From contig JACMOC010000063.1 of NCBI GenBank assembly GCA_014378195.1, forward strand, positions 1-40,423: 40,423 bases of DNA. The letters run 5' to 3'. Below, one piece after another: positions 24,696 through 34,158 of this stretch. Under the pieces are notes generated by a model that saw only the letters and a list, made by a program, of their open reading frames with translations, had not been told where the DNA came from and ran no database searches. A program made the position numbers and the translations under genes. Numbering within the stretch: position 1 is the stretch's first letter; the number at the start of each line of letters is the position of its first letter. The DNA comes from Oligoflexus sp. (GTDB lineage: Bacteria; Bdellovibrionota_B; Oligoflexia; Oligoflexales; Oligoflexaceae).

Positions 24696-26254
24696 TTAGC
24701 TTGCTGATGCTGTTTTGTCTGCTACCGCCGCCGCTTTTTTATGAGCGATTTTTTCGGCGATAAATTTGGCAATACCACGAGCATGATTGAGATCGGTGAA
24801 GAGACGATTGATAGGAACCGCAACTTCGTAACGATCTTCAAGCTTCGCAAGAGCATCCATCATCGTAAGTCCCTCTTCGATGGTATCGCGGAAGACAGGA
24901 CTCATTTTGTAGAGCCATGCGGCTTCGGATGGCACTTGGGTCCCCTGGCCTGAAAAAGCAAAGAGGATTTTTGGCGTCTTGCGATAGGCTTTGGCCGCGA
25001 GAAAGCTATATTTTTGACCAGATTTTTTGGTCGAATCTATGCGATCGGCCAAAGGTGATTCAAGGAACTTCATTGCGTCACGTGTAAGAGCTGAGCGGTC
25101 GTCCCGCGTTGCGTCCGCGCTCACGACGATCGCGGCCCGGTACTCAAGTTCGCTGCGTTTGTGATGCATTGCTTGCGAAAGTACGGCGATCAGCAGTTGG
25201 CTTTGCGATTCAACCCAACGGCTCACCGCTTTTAGGTTGAGTTCCAAACTGCTCAAGGAACGGGCTGAAATGCGCAGAATTGTGGGCGATGCTTCGGTTT
25301 CAGCTGGAAGTACCTCGGCCGGGTCATCTTCCGCTATAATCATGTGCGCATTTGTACCGCCAAAGCCAAAGGAGCTAATACCCGCAGCACGCAAGCCATT
25401 CTTAGGGCGAACCCAAGGACGTGAATTCGACGCGACTTCGATGAGATCGTCGCGTTTTGGTGTGATTTGTTTATTCAGCGATTTGAAATGGAGGGAAGCC
25501 GGAATGGTGGCTTCCTTTAAACTCATGACGAGTTTAAGAACGCCGGTAAGGCCCGCGGCTGCTTCCAAATGTCCAATGTTTGATTTAACACTCCCGATCA
25601 GACACGGTGTCGAGCGTGGAGCATCGAGCGCTTCGACCAGGGCTGCGTATTCAATGGGATCACCAAGCTTGGTGCCTGTTCCGTGGGTTTCGATCAGTTG
25701 CAACAAATCAGCGCTTATTTTAGCTGATTGGAGGGCCTCTTTAATAACGGAGACCTGCGACTGACGGTTCGGCGCCGTGATACCGTTGGTTGCCCCGTCC
25801 TGGTTAACCGCAGAACCTTTGATGACGGCATGGATGACATCACCTGCAGCTCGCGCATCGCTGAGTCGTTTAACAATGACGACGACTCCACCTTCGCTTT
25901 GTACATAACCATTTGCCGAATCATCGAAACTTTTGCAAAGTCCATCCGGCGAAAGCATCTGAGCTTCCGTGAAAACAATACTCAGTTCAGGACTCAACAT
26001 GAGGTTGACGCCGCCCACGACTGCGGCATTGAATTCGCCACGTCGCAAGCTTTCACAGGCCATATGCAGTGAAACAAGAGACGAGGAACAAGCCGTATCT
26101 ATAGCGAGAGACGGACCTTGGAGATCGAAGGTATAGGACAAACGATTGGCCGCAATAGTGTGCGAGTCGCCGAGTGCACTGTAGCGGTTGCCTTGAATAC
26201 CAGACTGAGCCTGCATGAACGAGTAATCGCTCGAGCTAATGCCGACCCAAACAC
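24696..26254 (-). pseudogene. PKS segment: KS (after frameshift), truncated AT joined to an ACP tail
   Basis: This frame continues the megasynthase after a +1 shift at about 26255. It starts with GVWVGISSSDYSFMQAQSG and carries the KS catalytic triad: Cys43 in AIDTACSSSLVSLH (numbered from the ATG at 26216), His in ETHGTGTKLGDPIE and His in SNIGHLEAAAG. After the KS linker an acyltransferase begins (ILFAFSGQGTQ...WLYKMSPVFRDTIEEG). At residue 450 (about 24870) it passes directly into LTMMDALAKLEDRYEVAVPI, the part of an ACP immediately after its phosphopantetheine Ser, and ends NRLFTDLNHARGIAKFIAEK plus a basic tail. The AT core with GHSxG, the AT-ACP linker and the ACP Ser are all missing. 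The C-terminus itself looks natural and is followed by the terminator. Confidence 0.83.
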
Positions 26255-28626
26255 CAGTACGGGAGCCGCGCCAGAGGCCTGGGGTATGTTCCGGAATGAT
26301 CCATCGCTTCCCAACATAGTTCCAGCATCAAACGCTGCTGAGGATCGATACGAACCGCTTCTGTGGGTGTAATGCCAAAGTGTTGAGGATCAAAGTTTTT
26401 GACCGACTGCAGCGTAAAACCACCACGATTTACGTACATTTTTCCGATTTGTGCCGGCAGTGGTGCATAATATTTCGATTTGCTCCAACGTTCTGTCGGA
26501 ACTTCACCGATAGAGCACACACCTTCCTTAAGATTCTGCCAGAAGTCCTGCGCGTTATCGGCGCCCGGAAGCCGGCATGCATACCCTACGATTGCGATGT
26601 CTTCGCTCTCGCCATTCTGAAAGTCTTTTCTCTCGAGCCGTTGATCTACAGACTTTGATTCAGGATGGAGTTCGCCATGAATGTGACGGGTGAGGCTGTC
26701 AATATTCGGAAAATCATAGAATATCGTGGGCGCAATCGTCAGTTTAAAGGTCTTCTCAAGTGCACCGCTGAGGGAATATACGGTCAACGATGATAGCCCG
26801 AGTTCAACAAATGGTTGCTGTAGGTCGACATGATCTGCTCCCAGCTCAGCAGCGATCATTTTGCTGATTTCATGCGCGATCGCATCATTGGATGATTTGA
26901 GTTCGGCTGAACTCTGAGGGGCTCTGGCCTCGCTTGCCATTGCCGCCACTGGAGCCGAAGCCTTCACGCTGTTTGTCTTAATTTTTTGAATGAATGGCAA
27001 CTTTTCATCCTGAGCCATCTGCTGAGCCTTAAAACGTTGCGTTTTGCCAACGTCCGTACGAGGCAATCCGCCCTGTTCTATGATCCAGATATCGCCAAGT
27101 GGCACTTCGTGTTTTTGAGCCAGGAGTTTGGCGAGCATAGGCGCAGCTTGATTGACGAGTGGAATAGCTACTTCCGGTATTTCGAGAAGGAGATGTAGGC
27201 ATTCGCGACTCGCCTCTTTGATGGAAACGAGCAAGAAAGGAGCGAGTTGAAGTTGGGGAACAGCTTCTTTGATACTCGATTCGATATCCTGAGCGTGAAA
27301 CTTACGTCCTTGTAAAATAAAAACTTCTTTGAGACGGCCCACAATATAAAGCTCGCTGTTTTTTAAAACGCCTAGGTCTCCCGTACGGAGATAACGTCCT
27401 TCACGCCCTTTGATTGCGAGGCCAAAGGTCGCGGCATTTTTCTCAGGATCACCGATGTAGCCTAAAGAAATACCAGGTCCACTCGCCCAGATTTCGCCAG
27501 GGGTTCCGTCGGGAACGGGGGCAAGGGTCTCCGGGTCAACGATGGCCACTTCGAGTTCGTCAATTATTTTTCCGCAGCTGATGATCTCACGGCCGTTAAT
27601 ATGTTCTGTAAGTGGGAATGTGTGCGGCAAATGCCCACTCACGAGCAAGGTCGCTTCCGACATTCCATACAGCGGCAAAAAGCGATCCGAGGAGAATCCA
27701 TTTTTTTCGAATCGCTTACCGAATGAGCGTAAGGTATTGGGCGCCATGGCTTCGCCACCGCAATAGGCAGCCTTCCAAGTCGTCAGATCAATGCCTGCAC
27801 TTTCTTCTTCCGTTATCATTTTAACGCAGAGATCGTAGGCAAACGCGGGTGCTCCGCTGACTGTGGCTTTGAATTTAGCGATCGTTTCAAGCCAGACCAC
27901 CGGTTTTGTGACAAAAGTGATCGGTGACATACAAAGAATAGGAAATTCGCACCAGATGCCGGAAAGCGTTGAGAGCAGGCCCGTATTATGGGTATGAGGA
28001 AGCCATATCACACCGCGGCTGTCTTTAGTCAGACCGACAACGTTTTGCATCGTTTGAGACATATACGACATCTGGCGATGGTTGAGCAAAACACCCGTTG
28101 GGTTGGCGGTTGAACCGGACGTATGCTGGATCATCGCAATGTCGGTTTCCAGGAGTTGGAATCTTTTAAAGCTATCCGCAGGCATGGTCGCAGCTTCGCG
28201 TGCCGTAACCGATTTTATGGAGAGGCCAAGCTTTGCCAGGTAGCCATTGATAAGCGGGAGAGCGGGCGCAATCATATCACTCGTCAAAAGACCTTTGGCC
28301 CCGCAGGAGCCAATGATGCGGACCAGGTTTTCGGGCGGCTGACCTTGGGCCAGGGTTTTCGGAACGGGCACCGGAACTGCGGGGTTGCCGCTGTAGATAC
28401 ACGCCATGTAAGAGACTATAAAATCAGTCGATGGTTCGAAGAGAAGGATCACCGGAGCCTTGGCTTCGACTTCTTTCTGGAGCCAAGCAGCTATCGCCAG
28501 GGCACGCGTTCTGAATTCGCCCCAATTAAACCACGTTTCCTTATGGTCAGCAGACAGGAATCCCAAAGCAGGTCCATTTTCAGGATGGCTGTCGAGAATA
28601 TCGCTCAGAAATTTTTGCTTAACCAT
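26236..28626 (-). pseudogene. Megasynthase 5' part: fatty acyl-AMP ligase, ACP, start of KS
   Basis: Start at ATG 28626 with AGAAGAG nine bases upstream; 29 codons further upstream carry no domain features. Domains in order from this start: a fatty acyl-AMP ligase (1-560) with HTSGSTANPTGV, LYGMSEATL and YLRTGDLG, expected to activate a fatty acid as acyl-AMP and load it without CoA; an ACP (about 625-700) with its Ser in FVELGLSSLTVYSL, where GLSSL replaces GxDSL; and the KS N-terminus (EDIAIVGYACRLPG, then RIDPQQRLMLELCWEAMDHS). The frame then hits a stop because of one extra base near GCGCGGCTCCC (about 26255). FAAL-ACP-KS-AT-ACP is the loading half of iturin/mycosubtilin- and microginin-type synthases; the AMT and C domains that normally follow are found at 6-8.6 kb. 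Confidence 0.87.
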
Positions 28627-28657
28627 GGAACTGTACTCTTCTGTAAAAATTCGTCGA

Positions 28658-28686
28658 TTTATAGCGGTTCGGCGAACCTTCTCGAA
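28658..28686 (-). promoter_or_regulatory. Possible FAAL promoter with palindromic operator in the spacer
   Basis: On the minus strand a TATAAA (28658-28663) lies 31 bp before the start codon. A weak -35 (TTCGAG, 28681-28686) stands 17 bp upstream of it. Between the two is a perfect inverted repeat, GGTTCG-C-CGAACC (28666-28678). A palindrome between -35 and -10 is a common place for a repressor site. The -35 match is poor, so this is tentative. Confidence 0.35.
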
Positions 28687-28786
28687 AACTGCAATGAAAA
28701 TCATTTTTTTCAAAAATTCGGGCCGTATCCTGATGAAATTTTACTGAAAAGACGGCGATCATTCGAAGTTTATGGAAACCTGACGA

Positions 28787-28824
28787 CAAAAAATCCCCTG
28801 CACTCCTGTTGGCGCAAGGGATTT
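28787..28824 (-). terminator. Rho-independent terminator after the DUF1552 gene
   Basis: Minus-strand stem AAATCCC-TTGC / GCA-GGGGATTT with one internal mismatch (arms at 28791-28801 and 28814-28824), followed by a T-run. It lies about 25 bp past the DUF1552 stop. Confidence 0.75.
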
Positions 28825-28846
28825 AAAAAGTCTTGAAATGCGGATA

Positions 28847-30208
28847 TTAGGCTTTTGTCAAAGCTGGAATGATACCTTTTTCGTTGTTTTTATTGCCGAA
28901 TTTTGTGTCTTGTAGACCCATGCCCTGCAAAATGGAAACAAGGAGATTGTTATGGGTATAACCATTGCCATCAATACAGCGGCCGGTTTTGAAAAATCCA
29001 CCCGCTTGTCCTGCAAGCACAAGCCCCATGTTTGCATAGTTGTGGTTGTCGCCATCACTGATTTCCGAAAAGGCCAAGAGAGAACTGTTATAGAGGAGTG
29101 ATTTATCGCCCTCCTTCACCGCGCCCATACCTTGGATGAATTGAGCGAACTTGCCCATCATGTAGGCTTGATTCGCCGTGTGAATTGCTTCCCCGTTGGT
29201 TGCGCGTCCATAGTGCGAGGTCTCGTGAAGAGAAATGCCGCCTGCCGCTGGTTTGCCATTTTTGAACGTTACGCCGGAAGTCCCATGAGACATCGTGAGG
29301 AAAACGACGTTTGTCATGCCGCACGCCATGGCTTGGATTGCAACTTCGGTTTGAAGATCGGTGACGAGGTCAAAATTTTCGGACTTCCCAACATCACTAT
29401 CTGGAAAACTTTGTTTTTTGCTTAGGGTTTTTGTGCACTGCGCGTTGGAAGTCGCCGCGGGATCGCTGAGAGCCTGGATGCGTCTCTCCAATTCGCGAAC
29501 AGAGGAAAGGTGAAGATCGAGTTTTGCTTGTTCAATTGTGCCAAGCTTCGATTGCAGACCCTTGATCTGTTCGAGGTTGGCATCAAGTAAACTCTTTTTG
29601 AGGGCCGATGAGAGACCCGTTGGGGCTGGTGTACCAGTCGTCGTCGGTGCACTCCCAAAAAGTGCAGCGAATGCTTTTGCCGGGCTGTCTTCAATAGCGG
29701 CAACGGAGGGAAGACCGCCGCTTGGTGCAGCGCCGGAGAAGGAAACAGCGTTGTGCATGGTATCCGTACTCGATGAGTAGTGGGCCACTCCGAGCCTTAA
29801 AACGGGGATCTGTGCTGGAAATTTCTGTCCGAGGTAGGTATCGATGGAGACGTTGGAGATTTCGCCTTCGCACCCTGATAGGCCGTAGTTATTGCCTTGC
29901 TGATGGCGACTTCCGACACCGCCCCCCGTGTCGTAAATAACGTTATTAAGCATGATCAGATCGCTCTGTACGGCCGCAAGAGGTTTCGTTGATGCGGGAA
30001 AAATAAAACTCGACCCGGTTGTGGAAGAATGAAAGGTTTTAGGAACGGTGCCGCAGGGGTAGAAGTAAAAGACCGCGCGTTTTTTGGCTACATCACCAAA
30101 GGCCTGCGTTTCCATGAGTGTCCGCATAAAGGGCAGGAACACGGCGGAGTTACTGAGATAACGCAGAAGGTTTCTGCGCGTAATTTCGTTTTTTATAGCT
30201 TTATTCAT
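28847..30208 (-). CDS. DUF1552 protein with Tat-like signal
   Basis: A 453-residue exported protein of the DUF1552 family, which is restricted mostly to Planctomycetes, Verrucomicrobia, Myxococcota and Bdellovibrionota. The N-terminus has a twin-Arg signal (TRRNLLRYLSNSAVFLPF). Family features follow: FYFYPCGTVPKTF, the Gly/His-rich GGGVGSRHQQGNNYGLSGCE, and a late HETSHYG that corresponds to the HxxSHH-type motif. The biochemical function is unknown in the family; the fold resembles the alkaline phosphatase/sulfatase-like DUF1501 relatives. The start has AAGGGA seven bases upstream and follows the DUF1592-type gene by 3 bp, so the pair is one operon, as in other genomes. Confidence 0.9.
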   Translation of the reverse strand: MNKAIKNEITRRNLLRYLSNSAVFLPFMRTLMETQAFGDVAKKRAVFYFYPCGTVPKTFHSSTTGSSFIFPASTKPLAAVQSDLIMLNNVIYDTGGGVGSRHQQGNNYGLSGCEGEISNVSIDTYLGQKFPAQIPVLRLGVAHYSSSTDTMHNAVSFSGAAPSGGLPSVAAIEDSPAKAFAALFGSAPTTTGTPAPTGLSSALKKSLLDANLEQIKGLQSKLGTIEQAKLDLHLSSVRELERRIQALSDPAATSNAQCTKTLSKKQSFPDSDVGKSENFDLVTDLQTEVAIQAMACGMTNVVFLTMSHGTSGVTFKNGKPAAGGISLHETSHYGRATNGEAIHTANQAYMMGKFAQFIQGMGAVKEGDKSLLYNSSLLAFSEISDGDNHNYANMGLVLAGQAGGFFKTGRCIDGNGYTHNNLLVSILQGMGLQDTKFGNKNNEKGIIPALTKA

Positions 30209-30211
30209 GGT

Positions 30212-31969
30212 TTATTCCCTTTTCGCATAAGAAGGGTGAGTGACGATGTTGATAAGGAGCTGAGGCAAAGTCATCGAACCCTTCTCAAATTTGTTGGCTA
30301 TATCGCGTATGGCACAGATATCGGCCGGACGCTCAGCATAGCCGTGAGCGAAGCGGTACCATTCGACTACAAAACAGCGTTTGGCAGCGGAGGATTTGGA
30401 GATATAGTTCGAGAGCTCACCGACACCGTTGAACTTGGTCGTGAGATTATCGATACCGACAACTTCTCCCGAGGTATCCACTTTTTTGCCATTGTCCATC
30501 TCTCGGTATAGGCCGGCTCCATCAAAATCTTCCATGCCGAATCCGATGCCATCGATGGGGATGTGGCATCCAGCGCAAGCTTCATTGGATGTATGCACAG
30601 CAAATCGCTCGCGTGTCGTCAGGGTCGATGAGGCCGCGGGAATCTCTGGATTGAGGCCTTTAGGGGTCGAAGGTGAAATGTGGCAGAATAGTTTTTCGAG
30701 GACGAAGTTGCCGCGCATGATGGGGTGGGTTTCCGCTGGCGATGAATTATGAGCGAGGATGGAGCCGAGTCCTAAGATGCCTCGGCGCGGTGTATCGGCA
30801 AATTTTATTTTTGTTACGGCTCCCTCGGTTACGCTTTGGCCTTTATAGTATGTGGCAAGAGCCGCCGGGCCTAAGGTATAGTCAGCAGTAAATAGAGTTT
30901 CAAAGGTGCTTGTTGGCTGTTTTGTAATATAGTCGAAAGTATTCTTGGCTTCGGCGGCCATGGAATTCTTGATCGAATCTGTGAAGAGTGGAAAGGCTAC
31001 GACGTTTTTTTCATCATCTAGTATCGCGTTGGTTTCGATCCAACCACGCGCAAATTCAGCCGTGGTAAATTTGGATCGCGCATCAGCCAGGAGTCGGGTC
31101 GCTTGGGCCAAGAGGGTTGCGTCCTTCAAGATATCGCCGGAAGCCGCCAGCGATTGGAGCGTCGCATCGGGCGAAGTTCCCCAGAAGAAATAGGATAGGG
31201 CGCTCGCCAGTTCGTACGCATTGAGGGCTTTGTTTTTGCCGATTTCCATTCGGTAAAGGAAATCGGGAGCGATCAGAAGATTACTGAGAAGCATAGTTAT
31301 GCCGTCTTTCGGCGAGGAGGCAAGACCGATTTTGTAAACATCCAAAAGAGCGGTTTTTTCGGAGTCTTCGATTGGTCGGCGCCAGAGCTGAGGCGCTAAG
31401 GTATCTATTACTTTTTGAGCGCAGACCAGTCCTGTGGATTCGTCGCAGTTGACAAGCGTCGGGAGTTTGGATTTCACCTCGGCTGCAATGGCGAGGGATA
31501 CCTCGAGATAGGCTGAAGCATGGTCGTCGTTTACCGTGCCGCTATCGGCGTTATTTGAGAAGCCGAAAACGATACCATCGCTCGGGAGATTGGTTCGATA
31601 ATCAGACATAATTCCAAGGATATCCTTGACCGTATTTTGGTATTCGTTCTGCGTAAGGAGCCGCAGTTGATTTTTGCTCGACAGACTTTTGCCAGAACAC
31701 GCCGTATCCTGCTCACCGCCGGGAGGTTGCATGATCTTCGAGAGTGTATCACGTGTCAGGTTGAGGTCAGCGCCTCCAATCACGGCTTTGCCAGGGTTTG
31801 TGGCGACCGTTTCATCACCTGAGGATGTACTCCCTGGGGATGAAGTCGCTTTCGACCCGCCGCCGCCTCCATGGGTGGTACGAAAGCTCCCAGGCTTCGA
31901 GGGTGGCTTACATCCTATCGACAATCCAAAAAGGATCAATCCGCCCAGGATTTTTATAGAATGATTCAT
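30212..31969 (-). CDS. DUF1587/1595/1592/1588/1585 multidomain predicted lipoprotein
   Basis: I start at the second of two adjacent ATGs (31969), with CAGGG seven bases upstream, which gives a signal ending LSIGC. Domains run in the usual order: DUF1587 (RLLTQNEYQNTVKDILG), DUF1595 (PQLWRRPIEDSEKTALLDVY), DUF1592 (LSNLLIAPDFLYRMEIG and ALSYFFWGTSPDATLQSLA), DUF1588 (RRGILGLGSILAHNSSPAET ... PIMRGNFVLEKLFCH, then CAGCHIPIDGIGFGMEDFDG), and DUF1585 at the end (RCFVVEWYRFAHGYAERP). The CAGCH has the form of a haem-c site, though in this family it may be structural. A Ser/Thr/Gly-rich linker separates the lipid anchor from the domains. The function is unknown, and it is co-transcribed with DUF1552. 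Confidence 0.9.
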   Translation of the reverse strand: MNHSIKILGGLILFGLSIGCKPPSKPGSFRTTHGGGGGSKATSSPGSTSSGDETVATNPGKAVIGGADLNLTRDTLSKIMQPPGGEQDTACSGKSLSSKNQLRLLTQNEYQNTVKDILGIMSDYRTNLPSDGIVFGFSNNADSGTVNDDHASAYLEVSLAIAAEVKSKLPTLVNCDESTGLVCAQKVIDTLAPQLWRRPIEDSEKTALLDVYKIGLASSPKDGITMLLSNLLIAPDFLYRMEIGKNKALNAYELASALSYFFWGTSPDATLQSLAASGDILKDATLLAQATRLLADARSKFTTAEFARGWIETNAILDDEKNVVAFPLFTDSIKNSMAAEAKNTFDYITKQPTSTFETLFTADYTLGPAALATYYKGQSVTEGAVTKIKFADTPRRGILGLGSILAHNSSPAETHPIMRGNFVLEKLFCHISPSTPKGLNPEIPAASSTLTTRERFAVHTSNEACAGCHIPIDGIGFGMEDFDGAGLYREMDNGKKVDTSGEVVGIDNLTTKFNGVGELSNYISKSSAAKRCFVVEWYRFAHGYAERPADICAIRDIANKFEKGSMTLPQLLINIVTHPSYAKRE

Positions 31970-32218
31970 CATAATACCCTGAATTATTGCGATTAACTGG
32001 GACGTAGACGCAATAATAGCGATCCAAATCCCTTCGGAGTCGGTATCGGAGTAATGGCTTCGTTGCATGAGTGCGGAATGATTGAGTCTTTAAGGAAGAG
32101 AAAGTCGCCTGATGTTACGGGGTGTTGGAGGGCCTGAGATTTTATCTCGCGTAAGAATTGCTGAGGAGCAGAAGCCTTCAACCTTTGGTTTAAGCTCTGC
32201 TCAGCGCGCGTGGATCGA

Positions 32219-33295
32219 CTACTGATAATAATGTTCGATAAAACCCCAAACCATCTCCCGCGCTTCGTTAACGACAGCGGGTATTTTGGAAGGAGAGGGG
32301 ACCTTATTCGTCGAAAGTTCTACGGCCAAAGCCTCAGTATGAAATTTCCAATAGTAGTAGTCCGCACTCGAGCCTTCCGCAACGTAGATGGTTGTGGCTA
32401 TCGGGCCATGTGTATAGCCGTTTTCTGCGGAGAGTTTGTTCGTCAAAGTCTCGAAGTTTGCTCGGTCGGTTTCATTGCTCAAGGGCTCTTCTGTATAGGC
32501 CCAGGGGTACATAAGCAAACGTCCGTAAGCGTGCAGGGTAATCGACCCTGTGAATTTTTCGCTCGCAAACAGATTCATAAGGGCCTGGATGGAGGCCGTT
32601 GGTTTGTGATTCGGATCGCCAGGCCATGGGTAAGAGCGATTGGGATCAACGCCGTTGTCATATCGCTGTTGTTTTACGTAGCCGTCGGGATTGACGACAA
32701 ACGCAACGTAGATGTCGGTTTTATCGATCATTTGCTTCAGCCGATTATCCGTTCCATAACCCTTCAGCAGCTCATCAACGAGGGTCAAAAGAACTTCCGT
32801 TGAAATGAGTTCGTCACCGTGGGTGGCGGCATCGAGAAATATTTTCGGCTTGACCCCATTGCCGGTTTTGGAAGAGCTGATGCGCAGGTAGGAAAGCTTA
32901 TACCCTTGCTGTGATGCGCCGTAGGAATTGATCGAAACAAGCTCGGGGTAGGTCTGAGCTGCATTGTTCATATAGTCCTGAATGCTCTGCCATGTGTGAT
33001 AGCCCGAGGCAAATTCGGCATTCTTCGCGAAGGTTTCCCGCCAGTCCGAGTCTGCATCTGGCAACAGGAGTTCTGAAGTCGGTGCTATAGATTTAAAGTC
33101 AGTTTCTTTTTCATGGGGAACATAGACATGGAAGAGGTTTTTTCCTTCGTGACTTACGATCTCATAATTTTTGGATACGGATTGGATCTGCTTGAGGTCT
33201 TCGGTCTGGATTTTATAGAGGGAAAACGTTTGCGCCGCTGCCGGTACAGCTATGCCAAGAGTCAAGAGGGCCGCTAAGGCTCTTATTCGTTTCAT
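32219..33295 (-). CDS. Exported M14 zinc carboxypeptidase
   Basis: A 358-residue metallopeptidase with a Sec signal (ALLTLGIAVPAAAQ). A propeptide-like region of about 80 residues comes first, then the M14 domain. Zinc ligands are His159 and Glu162 (ATHGDELISTE) and His255 (SITLHAYG). Asn219-Arg220 (DPNRSYPW) matches the substrate-carboxylate site, and Glu326 in LAVELSTNK is the general base. YVAEGSSADYYYWK is the usual Tyr loop. These mark a carboxypeptidase T/A-like enzyme that trims C-terminal residues in the periplasm or outside the cell. AGGGAG precedes the ATG at five bases. It is transcribed alone. Confidence 0.92.
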   Translation of the reverse strand: MKRIRALAALLTLGIAVPAAAQTFSLYKIQTEDLKQIQSVSKNYEIVSHEGKNLFHVYVPHEKETDFKSIAPTSELLLPDADSDWRETFAKNAEFASGYHTWQSIQDYMNNAAQTYPELVSINSYGASQQGYKLSYLRISSSKTGNGVKPKIFLDAATHGDELISTEVLLTLVDELLKGYGTDNRLKQMIDKTDIYVAFVVNPDGYVKQQRYDNGVDPNRSYPWPGDPNHKPTASIQALMNLFASEKFTGSITLHAYGRLLMYPWAYTEEPLSNETDRANFETLTNKLSAENGYTHGPIATTIYVAEGSSADYYYWKFHTEALAVELSTNKVPSPSKIPAVVNEAREMVWGFIEHYYQ

Positions 33296-33607
33296 CGTTA
33301 CTCCCTGTTCATAAGATCGTCATGAATTCTCTTCCTTTAATTATACAGAGGAATGGTCAGCGAAATAATGGATCAAATTTGAACCTCGGGCGATGAGGCT
33401 TTACCAGGACCGGTAAGACAGAACTGGAGAGGATCTCGATACTTAGGCTTTGGGCTCGAGAGTCGGCAGGATTTTATGGGAAAGTTTTGAACCCGAACTG
33501 GGTGGGCGCCGTCTAACCACACAGACGAACGATGAATGCATGCTCATCCACGTCGCTCGGAGACGCCCCCTAACAAACCAAACTCACATGAATTGAAGGA
33601 ACACATT
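33296..33607. other. Divergent intergenic region
   Basis: About 310 bp between the M14 gene and the small exported protein, with no gene. It must hold two divergent promoters. I see only weak candidates, plus an imperfect operator-like repeat TTACC-N6-GGTAA near 33401-33416. Confidence 0.4.
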
Positions 33608-33916
33608 ATGAAAATGAAAAACTATTTGATCTTCACGACTCTCTTCCTCCTTGCTGCAAAACCCGTCATGGCACACGATAAAGGTGCACCTGGACCTTGC
33701 AAACAAATCGCAGAAGCCTGCAAGACAGCAGGGTTTGTGAAAGGCGACTGGAAAAAAGGTGATGGCCTCTGGCGTGATTGTGTCGATCCCATCGTACAAG
33801 GACAGACGACTGTCGCTGGCGCAACTAAACCCCTCCCAACAGTTGATCCAGTCATCGTCAGTGCCTGCAAAGAAAAGAATCCGAAATTTGGCGAAGGTAA
33901 AGTCGGATCGAAATGA
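33608..33916 (+). CDS. Small Cys-containing exported protein
   Basis: The frame is open from 33536, but the ATG at 33608 has AAGGA seven bases upstream and begins a clear Sec signal (KNYLIFTTLFLLAAKPVMA). The mature protein of about 80 residues starts HDKGAPGPCKQIAEACKTAG and has four Cys in all, at a spacing suggesting two disulfides (PCKQIAEAC ... WRDCVDP ... SACKEK). I do not recognise a named family; similar small exported proteins with CKxxxxxC-TAGFVKG occur in related bacteria as far as I recall. A strong terminator follows, so it is a stand-alone transcript. The DsbD system further along could support its disulfides. Confidence 0.75.
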   Translation: MKMKNYLIFTTLFLLAAKPVMAHDKGAPGPCKQIAEACKTAGFVKGDWKKGDGLWRDCVDPIVQGQTTVAGATKPLPTVDPVIVSACKEKNPKFGEGKVGSK

Positions 33917-33940
33917 TTCGACGCAGATAGGTTGGCGATG

Positions 33941-33968
33941 AAGAGCGTAGCGATACGCTCTTTTTTTG
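33941..33968 (+). terminator. Strong Rho-independent terminator
   Basis: A 9-bp perfect stem (AAGAGCGTA / TACGCTCTT) with GCGA tetraloop, followed by a T-run through 33967, 25 bp after the small exported protein gene. Confidence 0.93.
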
Positions 33969-34158
33969 TTTATCGATTTTTTTCGACTCTATTCGTAATG
34001 GACCTGATTATAGGGGAGCCTTATTTTACAAGCTGAACAGTAGTGAATATTAGATATTAGTCTGATATTTCGGAGTATTACACGATCACAAGCGAACGAA
34101 TGATTGCAGTGAGAAGCGAGCGCCTGGATACTTTCCCTTTCAACATGAAGGAGTGTCT

